A stretch of 64,000 bases of DNA from Cristatella mucedo (Eukaryota; Bryozoa; Phylactolaemata; Cristatellidae). Each line of letters starts with the position of its first letter. Position 1 is the stretch's first letter. The stretch is taken from contig WPIO01000118.1 in NCBI GenBank assembly GCA_009760855.2, positions 461,001 through 525,000 of the forward strand, written 5' to 3'. Below are positions 40,681 through 52,600 of the stretch, one piece after another. The notes below the pieces were generated by a model. The model did not search any database. It was not told the origin of the DNA and saw nothing but the letters and a program-made list of their open reading frames with translations. The position numbers were made by a program, and so were the translations under genes.

Positions 40681-43600
40681 CACGCACACTCATGACGCAT
40701 GTGCACCTAATGCCCAATAGGGGGATCGAGTCAGTCACTGACTACCAATTGCACACTTCAGATCATGATGGTTAATAACTTTTTGCCTAGGCAGGGGGAT
40801 CAGGGGGCTAAATTTCCCTGATTCCCTACCATTCAGAAGCAGCATGCCAGTAGAACGGCTCTCTAGAAGTCCTGTATCCCCCTCCAGAAGAATGGCCGAG
40901 AGTGTGGAGAGTTATGCCTCGACCCTATGGAGTTGCCTCTCCCGACAGCACACTGATTGATATTTTTCAAAGACTAATGGAATGATTGGTGTGCAAATTG
41001 GCACAAACAACAAGGGTAGCAAGCTATCTTTTGATTCAGCTGAAGCTGTCATGTTGACCTACGGAAGAACCGAGAGATAGAGAGACAGAGACAGAGAGCC
41101 GTTGAGCTCTTCTGAACGGCATGCTTGTCCTGTACACCTTCATCGTACTTGCTAGGGGTTTAACTTTCGATCCATTCAAAGTTTCCCTAGCGGTTGCAGG
41201 CCGTCGGCACGTGTGTGGATTGAGGTTGTTGTTCTCTTTATCTTTTAGTTGGATTTATGTAGCCCTTCTGGACGATTCACCTAGAATGCATAGATTTAAT
41301 AGGGTACTATTTTGTTTAGAGCAGGTATCATATTTGTATTGTGGGGAAGTAAGAAGGCCTTTCACACATTACGCCTTTGCTGTTTGAAGGCCAAAGCTCA
41401 GAGGCTACACAGAAGTTAAAAAGGCATACCGGGAGGTGCCTCTTAGTATTAAGTTCTGAGTCGGTCTAGTTAGAGATCGACTGAAGTGTCTATGGAGCTC
41501 TTTGGCTACAGAATTGCCCGTACTTTTACCTTTTAAAGCTAGCTCTATTCCTCTATTTAGAGTGAAGCTAAAAAGATTAGCACATCATTCGTGGTTTTCC
41601 GAATGAGTTTGTACATGCTACCGGCATCGCACTGGCGATTCTCACTCGTCGGCTTATTTACATTCCTTCCTGCGTCTATGAAGTGCCTACAAAGAGATTT
41701 CATTCTTGGGTACCATGGATTGCAGTAGCTGCTGCGTCCGTGACACCTTAAGAGGGGCTCGAAGCCATAGAATGTGGTGCTGCCATCCTTAACCCTCGTG
41801 GCACATGCATGGGCTGTCCTAGTTGTCCCAGACAAGCGAAAGTCGTTATGGCCAAGCCGCTAGTGCCCCTTCGTTAGCATAACCAAGGCACCTGTAGCAG
41901 ATTGCCGGTTACACAATTGTACGCGAAGCCTTAGCAAAAATGCTGATGATTCTCCGTTCTTTCTGCAGTGGTGGCTGTTCTGTCGTGTGTCCAGAACATC
42001 CTTTATCTGTCTCGACCCTTTTGGATTACGGGTCCTAGTTGCTTACACTGGTCTCAGCGTCGGTAAAGGTGCCTTTGCTTCCCGTTTGTAGAAAGTCGAT
42101 GTTACTACCACTTCTAAAGCATCCATCTGCCTGTACGGGCATCTCAGCCCTGTCCGACATCTGTTCATATGTGTCGAATATAGTATCTTCATCAGTGCTG
42201 ACGATGATGGCATCGTCATCATCTGGGACCTGAACAGGTACTGCTTTTCATAACAGCCTAATGAAACTTGTATTCTGCTTTTCAGTTTTCCATACCCGAA
42301 AAATTCCTATTTTGATCATTTGTTCATTGTGTTCATAACGAAATCGAGCTGTACAAGAGGTCCTCAATTTTTGTTTTATTTCTTCTGCAGATACTCGAGT
42401 TCTCTATTAGAATCTTATGTCAGTTTTCAAAAATAAATGTTGATCGACATAGCTGGTATTGTTGCTATTTAAGATTACTGTGGCTATCTATATGTCGTGT
42501 CATGGTTGGCATGGAACGATGTCATGATTAGACAAGCATACGAAGCACAGCAAATATCATGCTTATATTAGTATGCACGAGTACGTAAGAAGATGACCGG
42601 GACCGCTAACTAATAGGAGCGATGGCTAGTAACATGCACTGTATCAAACATTTATTTTGCTCTAAGAGAAAATCTCTGCGTAATTGCTTCAAACAATTTT
42701 CAAGAGAATCAAAACCCACTGGTTAGTGGCACACACAGTAAGCTTTGACATTTTTAGATTATCTATTCCATTACTTCTTTATAGAATTTTGACCTAGCCT
42801 TTGATATAATGGATTGATGCGACCAATAATCTTCTAATCCCTAGTGGTGGTCAGTACCGACTTCCTGTCGGCCATGTCTAGCGTACATATAGTGTTCCTT
42901 GCACTTATTATGTTAATCGTAAGCCAAAAGGTATCTCTTGACCGGCTTGCCGTTTAGTCAGAGGTGCAAACTCACCAAGGACGTTGGCTAGGGTCGAGTT
43001 GTAGCATCGATTGCACCGAGGAGGGGAGGTTGGTTAGTGGGTAAGTAGCAGGGCAGAGGATGCAAGTCTGCTGCAAACAGCATCAATGTCAACATACTTT
43101 GGGTTTCTGAATTTTGAATATCGAAAGAGAAGTGCTTTCGAGCGAGAATGAAATCGAAATGATCAGGTGCTCCGAAAGGGAAGATGATGGAGATCTATAG
43201 GGTAGAGTCGCAGAAGAAAATTAAATAAAGGTTTCAAGCATTTTTTTGCCTTGTCGCTGTGGAATTCGAGCACAGCGGCAGAAGGGCTCGAGTGAAAGCA
43301 TGTTTGAGCATATAGGAACCGCTAAGTTCATCAAAGTATATGATAAAACCACCTAGAATGAGAAGTGGGTAATTCCAACTGCAGAGAACGAATAGTCGGC
43401 GATGAGGCTGGCATTACTTCAAGATGGACGATAATTTACTGAGGAGAGATCACTCTCCTTCAACTTACGATTAGCTGGACAGTGGACAAAAGATTCGAAA
43501 GGTTATTTTAGCAGGAACCGATAGCACTTGAATTTAAAGAGATGTTGGCAACGCATCAAACGATACCATGCAGCTTATACATGGTTTTTGAATGCCGAGA

Positions 43601-46600
43601 GGCTTTCATCCCTAGGACCTAAGAAGTAAAGCACCTAGAAAGAGATTAAGTTCTCTGAGGGTGCTTTATCAAGTGCACTATTATTATTATTATTAAGCAT
43701 GTGTTAATGGACATGCCATAGATCGACTACCGTATGCTGCTCTGTCGTCGCGACATAAAGCCACTATCACTGCATTTCCGGCTATAGTTTCGCAGACGAT
43801 CTAGTGCGACCATGCATGCTTTTTATCGTTTCACACTTGTTTAGGCAGAACTACTGCATGTCCAACTTTTCTGTGTTTCTGTCTGGCTTTGTGGGTTCGG
43901 TATCGCCCCTTCACAAAACATGCGTAGGTTCAAGAGGGGTGCCGGCACCAGACTAGCATCTTTACTGTTGCTACTATCCGCAATGCACATTTCCCCATTA
44001 GAACGTCTGATAATTTTACTACTCACTCCCCAAGTTTTCACGTTAGATCTTCTGCTACTGTCTCCAACCTAGTAGTAGTAGTAGTAATAAAGTCGATGCT
44101 AATCTGGGTGGCTATCACTTATAATTTTCCGCCTCTTGAACGCCCGGTCAGTATTGCTTGTTGACTCAGTCGAGCTAGGGTGTCAATAGTGTGTAGTTCT
44201 TTTCTTGGCATCGTCTTTTTACTATGTTTCGTGATGTCTGTCTGCTCACTTGCTGTGACCATCATGTTTGGCTGGGCTATTATGCATGACGGCGTTCTCG
44301 ATTGTTCTTTGGCTGCCTGTAGGCTTACTTATGTACGGTCACTGTCTATTGGGACATCTACTAACAAAGAAGTCATTGACTGCCTCACAGTCAGTGCCAC
44401 CCTCGGTGACATAGCGATCGCTAGCCATGGTACGTATTATGCATCTCTGCCTAGCTTGCACGGTCTTGCCTCGCCGGTTATGCAAGCCTTCAACACCATA
44501 TGAGCGCCTAGTTCCTCTGCCATCGTAATAGTCATACGACTCCCAGTGGACTCTGCATGCACAAATTAACTAGAGCAGGCATGAACCTTTCGAGTTTAGC
44601 TGTGATTAGCAAGCGATCAAGCATGTTCCAGTTAGACTTGCCTGTTGAAGCTACTAGTAAAAAATTTATAAATTGGTCTTAGGCTAGGGATAAGGTGCAC
44701 TTCATGACCGAAATCATGGATTTGAGTCCTGAAGCTTGCAATCCTGTATCGTCTACTGCTAGAGGTGGTGATAGCCAGTGAGGGTCTTCTGCTGCCATGT
44801 AAGCAGTGCTTTTTGTTCAGCTGACCTTTACGTTTGACTTGTATGTGTTCTGGGAAACTCAGTCGTCAGGGGAGCAGGCTAGACTTTAGATTGAGTCCTA
44901 TTCCAGCGTTAACAGGAATGCCAAGAAAATACTGTTACAATTTGTCCGACGATCGAAAATTTGTTAAGGGTATCTTTTGAAAGGCAAATATGTTGGAACT
45001 GGGATCGGAAGTTCTGACGAGTTCTACATGAAAGGAGAAATGGTTATGAAAACCACGCCTAACCCGATGTAGACCGGAAGCAACAAATCTACAAATAAAA
45101 AATTTACCGATCTCTGCATCATATGCGACTTGTATCCCAACTTGTCAAACCTTGGTGATCGCGATACATGCTTGAAGCTTGTTGAGGTGCATTCTTATGA
45201 CTTTTATACAGTTTCATTTCTAGGGTCGGTTGATGCCTTGTAAATTTCATAACTCTGCTAATACTTCACGTATCAGAGTGAAATTTGAAGTGTGAGTTCA
45301 GCTCTGCTTGTAATATGTGATTCTGGAATTTCCTGATTTCGGTTGGATGCGTTTTTCTGTATACGTGTTTAAACGTCGTGGAGCTTTATCTTCAGATATC
45401 GTGGATATATAGAGCATTATGTTTCCAACCAAAATCAGAAATTGGGAGCAACTAAAGGGGTGGTCTCCAAAGAATTTGAGGTTTGTACGAGGTGTAGCTA
45501 AACAGTTTGACTTCAAACATTGGGTGGCACGATGCATAGTGTGGTGGGAGAGTAGATCTGATAAGTAGGCTGGAGCCAAAGATATGAGCGGTGGCAAAGT
45601 CAGGAAGCAGAGAGGCATGTGGCCCCCCCATTCCGTGCAGCTACCTAGGCTGCCCCTATATCCCACTCATTATCACTAGCGACGAAATTATGTTCTACCT
45701 AATTGCACTCGGTGAGCTACCGTTGACCTCACGTTGAATAATGCTATGATTGTGCACTATGTGTTCTGTCCTCTGTTGCGTAAGTATGCTGAGACTAACC
45801 GTATTTATGTGTTGATAATGGGCATGTTACTTCTCACCACATTGTGCTGGTTTATATTGTGCATGCTACCACTAACCATCTGATCGTGCTTCCTTTACAA
45901 CATCTGTTAATGTCTACGAAAAGATTAAGTTCTCTCAGGGTTTTACACCGATGTACTACTATAATTTTTTCATTACACGCAAGTCTTGCTCTGTACATGA
46001 AAATGTTTAGGCTCTTGCCCCTCTTGATGAAAATCCTTACTCGGCATTTGGATGTGAGCCTCTTCCTCTGCACTGTCTGTATGTCTTTGTAGGCCTGTGG
46101 TGATATTGGACGCATGAGCATTGTGTAATGACGAGTATTCCATTTCTGTTACCAGGTGCTGGTGTTGAAGGTACGAGCACCCTTCGTTTGCTCACCATAA
46201 ATGCCCGTCCTGTGGGAACGGTACACACTGCACAGCACGAGTCTATCGTGTGTCTCGCGTACAGCACACTAATGGAAGGCCGAGGAGTCAATGTTATAGC
46301 TGCTGGTCTGAATTGTGGCATCATCAGGTGAGTATAGTATGCTGCTGGCTAGCACTGCTTTTTGCTAGCCATTAGTGGCTGCTACCACTGGCTGCTGGTC
46401 AAGGTCAGCAGCCATGTGAATATATCGAGTAATTAATTTGAGCAGACCTAATACATTCAGCTAAGCTAGCTTATACAATGGCACACGTATATGCTGCGTC
46501 CTCCTGTGCTTTTTGCAGTAGCACCTGCAGATTTAAGCACTGTTTACCCCTCCTTGACTTGGTCGGCAGGCGATTTGGTGTGGGAACTGCTTACCTAAGC

Positions 46601-49600
46601 AATATATCTGGTTTGTCATATGTCAACGGTTATTGCTTTTCTTGCAGTGAGTTGTAAAGCACCTGGATGCAGATTTTGTTCTCGTATGGTGCTGAACGAA
46701 AGACCTATTATTATCATTAGTAACAATAATAACATTAGTAATAAAACACTTGATAAAGTGCTCCAGAGAACTCACTCTCTTTTTAAGCACTTTACATTTG
46801 CTGCAAAGGAAGTACGATCGGATGGTTAGTGGTAGCATGCTTGGTAAGCAACAAGAATAAACATGGTTAAGGGTGACATGCACAGGGTCAGCATGCAAAT
46901 GTGGTTAGTGGCACCATGCATAGTGTCACCATACATAAGCACAAAAAGGACGAATCACAGGGACCCACTAATTGCTGTCATAAATATATGCATTTATCAT
47001 AACCGTACTGCTATCTCTGATAGAAGCATGCAGTTGTGGTTAAGGAGACATTGGGTGAGATGGATGATATGCAGTTGGATCATTGGAGCCAATTCTGTCA
47101 GGTTGCAAGGAATCATTTAACGTTTACTTTCGGATGCACAATCAGATGCTTGTGGTCCTGAAGGAACGACGGTGGAAGTATGCTAAAGCGAGCACGAGGA
47201 AAGCGATAGTTCGAATGGCTCCATGGGAGGGGACAAGTCTGGGTGTGGTGGCCTCCCTAAATGCCATTCAGGACCGGACGACTGGCTTTACTAATTATGG
47301 ACTATTGAAGCAAATTTAACTGCCCTATTTATGTATTGGTAGAGGAGCTTTAGTGGCTGTCACCACCACCTGCTGTGCAAAATTAACGATCGCCTGCAGC
47401 ACGACTCGAACTCACGACCTGGGTCGTGGAAGTTTGAGCGCCTTAACTGGTGACTTGCTACTGATGATTCTACGTACTGATATGGTTCTGTGCTCATTGC
47501 CCCTAAAAGCCATCTTGTTGAGCTCAGTGTGTCATAGGAGGAAACCGTAGATATGGAAACCGTAGATATGGAAACCGTAGATATGGCATGAGTAAGGGAG
47601 AGATATATAAGCTATTTTCAGTGGAGTGGGCACTTGAGGTTATTATCATAATTGGGTTGGAAGTTCGATGATATCTTTCCTTTGGCATATCAGTTTTCGA
47701 GTTAAGTGCCCGAAGCAGGTACCCAATAAAGAAGTAGATCGTGCAACTGATGGAGGCACAGTTTAGTTATTTCTCACAGTGTGCAATCCAGTTTATTTAT
47801 TGTTACAGTGTGCAAGCTTATCTTATTAAGGATTGGTGGGATGGCTCCAACCGATATCGAATAAATGAGAAATGTGGACAGGTCTTATTGGGAGGAAGCC
47901 TCAGCAGCTGTTTAATGAGTAAGATTCAGACTTAGCCAATATACCGTCGGATTCCATAAGACACTGGTGGCTAAATTAGCATCAGTTCTCTCACTACGAC
48001 TGCAGAGCCAAATGTTTTTTTTTTTTTAAATTTGACCATGTATAGGTCAAGGGGCAGATCCTCTAGTCACGGAGGCTTTCTGCTGCCGTGTGGTACTGTT
48101 CGTTTTCTGCCCTGGTTCTGTGCAGCATCAACATGTCAGTCAGTCGTCCACGGTGGCCTAGTCTATCAGGCAGCTGGCCCGGGCCAAAGTGAGAAGCCCT
48201 GCAGTACTTTTTTCTGGAAATGCGTTCTGCTAGTTTCTGAGTGGCAATGTAATGTGAGGTATACCCGTCTACAATGCTACTAAGCCACAGAGATCAAGTG
48301 GGTGTTACAAAGGAGAGTGTGTTATGTTACGTAGTCAAAGCCCAAACGGCGTTCAATACGCATTCGGTCGCCAACAGTTGATAAGTTTTAGTGTGTTCGT
48401 TGCCTACTAAGGGGTGCATTTCATCGACACCCGGTTTTGAAATGCCTCATTCTTGCTGCCGCGATTGCATGTATGACTCTAAGCTAATTAGTTGGCTTTT
48501 TTGCATGCAGGCTGTGGAGCGGCTGGGATCTTCAGCACGTCAGAGATATATACGCCCCCAATTCGGCTGATTGCGTGATAAGGTTGGTCGATATAACTTT
48601 TGTGACACGGTGAAAGGCTGTCGAAAATGTTACTGTCACCACTGAAATGTGAACCTTCACTTTAGCAGTGGTGCAATGGTTTATCTATTTATGATTGGTT
48701 AGTCAGTAGTGCCTTGCTTATTCGAACAGAGACTCTCAGGGGTACCTTAAATCTCAATTGGCTCATCTGCACCTCACTGTTGCTGCATTGTCCGTGTGCT
48801 TTGCAGATGCCCACAACTTTCTACTTTACGCCAGCGAGTATTGGTTCAACTAACCTAATGATATCTTACTTTCGTGTGTATGAAAACGGCAGTTTTAAAT
48901 GCAATGTTGTTTAACAGAGTTATTTACATATGAGAAGGTCGAGGTCTGGTTCGCCAGTGGAGCATTGGCAAGCTTCTCCCCTGCCCTCTCCCTCCCTCTC
49001 CTCCTTCCCCCCCTGTGAAGGCGTTCTCTTCCGGGACGTCGTGGAAGTTTAGTAGTATGGCCGTAGTAGTGTGGCCGAGTAAGTCATATTTGTGTTTGTG
49101 TTCTATGGACATTAGTAAGCTATTTTGAATACCAAGAAACGTCAATGGTTGCTTCGGTTACCACTCAAGAACGTCTTTTAAGAAGTTGGGCATCATAGTC
49201 TTGTTTATGTCTAGAACTCATCGCTTGTCGATTGGTATTTCGTGTGAATATAATAATAATAATAATAATTCAGTTGATATAGTGCCTTATGAGAACTCAA
49301 TCTCTTTCTAGGCGCTTTACATTTGCTGCAAAGGAAACATGATTGACTGGTTAGGAATAGTGTGCTCAATAAACAACAAGAATAACATGGTTAGGGTGAC
49401 ATGCACAGGGTCAGCAAGCGAGTATGGCTAGTGGCAGCATGCACAGTGTCAGCATGCACAAGCACATAAAGGACAAATCACAGGGACCCACTAAATGCTG
49501 TGATAAGTAGATGCGTTTTAGTTCCTTTTTATGTGCTCAAATCAGAAGTGATGATGCAAGTTGGAAGTGGGTTTCAGGCTTTGGGAGAGTACAAACCTCA

Positions 49601-52600
49601 GGCGCAGTCTACAAACAATTTGAGGTTTGTACGAGATATAAGTAGACAGTTGGATTCCGAAAAGCTGGTGGTACGATGCTTAGCCGGGTGGAGAATGTAG
49701 TTTGGTCGCACAGCAGAGAGACAGCCGATTCCCAACACCGACAGTTTATTACTAACGCACGGAGCCGAAGAGTGCACGGCTCCCCTCGGCCCCTGCTCTC
49801 ACACTACTCCCCTCCCCTGGTCGACTCCGATGACTCATCGACCACACCGGTGCACCGACCGACCCTGATGGTGAATCCACCATCTGGCCACCAGCTGGTT
49901 ACCGGCCTGTGTCCATACCACATCACAGAGAATAGATCTGATAAGTAGCCTGGAGCCATAAAATGAAGGGACCTAAAAGCCTAGCTGATTTGGTCCAGCG
50001 GTTAAGGTGCTCACCTCGACCAAGGTCTGGCTGTGGTCGTGGGCTCAAGCCCCGAGGCATACGTGCAGTGCCTGAATAGAGATTAAGTTCTCTTGGGGTT
50101 TCATTCAGTTCTCATACAAATGAATTATATATTTTTTAAAGCGAGTGACAAAACCTTGAAGTCGACATGTTGCTTGACTTGGAGCCACTGTAGGTTGGCG
50201 AGAAGTGGTGTGATGGGGCAACTGCAAAGCTCACGATAGACAAGCCTAGCAGCAGAGTTTTGCACCAGCTGCAAGCACCTGAGTACAGAGGCCGTTAGAC
50301 AAGCAAGCAGTGAGTTAAAAAAGTCAAGGCAAAATGTTACAAATGCATTAAGAAATTTAAATGTTGTATCCCGGTCTAAACAAGCCCTAGTTTTAGGAAT
50401 GATATGTCGCAGACATAGGCAGGCTTGACTTTGGAGCTGATGTAGTCGTCGTATGAAAGGAGCAGGACACCTAGATTAATAATAATAATAATAATATTGC
50501 ACTTGATAAAGCGCCCTCAGAGAACTTAATCTCTTTCTAGGCGCTTTACATTTGCTGCAAAGTGATACGCAATAGAATAGCAATCTTTCGGTGAAGTCGT
50601 ATCCACAAATCGGGTATCGAATGAAATATGCAGGTATACATTAACAAAAAAAGCAGTCACTAGATTGTATGTAGATTAAACAGGAGATATGCTGGCAGAG
50701 CCCATTTTGAGCGCAAGCCTTTCAAATTTCTCAGTAGCACTTGGTTTGCCCATAACTAGGAAGTTGGTTTTATTATCATTTAATTTAAGAAAATTTGCTG
50801 CCATCCATGTGCAGATGCCATCAATACATGCAGCAAGTTAGTTAAGAGAATTTGACATACTCGAGGGCTGGGAGGGATCAAAGTAAAGGTTCTACTGAGT
50901 GTCATTCGCATAGAAGTGAAAGCCTAGGTTGTGCTTGGCAATTTAATGGGCAAGAGGGAGTATGCAGAGGTGTTGATAGCAGTAAAGGCTCGTCTGTTGC
51001 TATACAAAAGAGACTGTTGAATCAGCTAGCAAAGATGTGTAAACCGTTAAAAGAATATGACCAAGCAGAGATCCATGAGTTACCCGATATTTCAGAGCTT
51101 TCTCGGATAATAATAATAATAATAATGCACTTGATAAAGTGCCCTCAGAGAACTCAATCTCTCACTAGGTGCTTTACATTTGCTGCAAAGGGATGATTTT
51201 TGTCCATTTACTTCATTAATCTCGAGCCTCCCTCTGAGATAGGACCTGAAACGTTGCAATGCAGTGACAGTGATGCCCAGGCGAAATGAGAGATGCTCAA
51301 TAATGTAATGTATCTCGTCTGTAACTCCACAAAGTCATTAAGACCATGTGGGCGTTACCTATGTATGCATACCTAAGTAGGTCGTTGTATACCCGAAGCA
51401 GTACTGACTCTGTGGAGTGATTAGCTCTAAAAAACAGACAGGAACTTACTAGCACGGTTTGAAGTTTTAATACACGAGTTCAGCTGGTCTGCTGTGATTC
51501 GTTCCAGTGGCTTGGACAAGAACGGTAGAAGGGAGACTGGGTGGAAGTTGTCCAAGCTCTCTTGATCTAGTGTTGTTTTCTTGAGTAGTGGCCCGACTAC
51601 AGCCTTTTTGAAAGGTACTGGGACATGACCTACAACTATGTACAAGTTTATTATGTTAGTTATGCATGGCAGCAGCGGATCAATGCATTCTATAAGTGGA
51701 ACAGTGGGAATAGGGTCCACAGTACTAGTTGTCATCTTTGATTCGGATGCGAACTTCAGGACTAGGTCACTAGTAACCTTGAATGTAGACACTGAGGTGG
51801 TGCATGGAATTGAGGAACAGGATTCCAGGGGGGGGGATGCTGCCGTCTTAGGGACGGACTCCCTAATCTTGTCTATTTTGTTGACATAGGAGCTAGAGAA
51901 GCGACGAGCTAGATCATCATAGGGATCATAGGTAAGGAGCTAGCATGTCTGTGCAGACTGCTCATTCTGCTGCTAACCTCCTCCCCTGTCTGTATATGTG
52001 TGTACAGGTCTTTGAGGTGTCCGAGCCTTATCCGGAGTGTCTGAGCCTTACCTGGATGTAGCATGATATTGGTAATGACAGAATGAACTGTGAGGAGACG
52101 CTATCACAGGGGTTTCACAAATTTTCTGGACTACTAGGCTATTTCAGGTCACAGAGTCACACAGTCAGGCGCTTCTGTTTCATACGAGCGCCTGACATGC
52201 GTTTTAAAAATAAACAGGCCACAGCTTGAGCTGCAACTAGCAGTAATGAGGGCGAACAAAACCGTGACAATGCAGTTAGGCCGGATGCAACAGTAAATAA
52301 CTAGGTGGGCGTTAGACCGGACTGCAGTACTAGTTAGATCATATCTAGCCAAAAGGCCCGAGTTTTCCGACCTCTGGGCTATGTGTGCCCGAAATTTACG
52401 CAAGCTTATATACATTCTCGCTTTATGCCCCACTTATTACTTGCAACTTCTAATGGGTTTTTCATCCCTACAGTGACCGAATGACTTTAAAAACTAGCCG
52501 ATTTAATAGCTCCATTTGTGTTGTGGCAGAAGAGCCTTAACGGCTATCACCACCGCTTGACTTTGACAATAAAGGATTTCTCTCTGCAAGATTCAACCCA

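Larger units (their letters stand above)
49248..50475 (-). mobile_element. LINE A copy carrying two nested insertions
   Basis: The (AAT)n tail at 49,251-49,269 is followed by the hairpin tail and 3' UTR. The copy is interrupted at 49,696-49,927 by a solo-LTR-like element and again at about 49,980-50,138 by a SINE. LINE sequence resumes after each insertion. Confidence 0.85.
50478..51950 (-). mobile_element. LINE A copy, composite and decayed
   Basis: A tail at 50,478-50,580, RT sequence at 50,690-50,950 and the RT N-terminal part at 51,420-51,890 (LDPIPT-like, [34 protein letters not shown]) are present. A second tail at 51,104-51,195, a SINE 2 remnant at 50,960-51,030 and a LINE B tail at 51,300-51,358 interrupt it. 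Confidence 0.75.

Noticed and set aside
47541-47585. CRISPR-like array
   Set aside because: The three 15-bp units are directly adjacent, with no spacers, and the DNA is animal.
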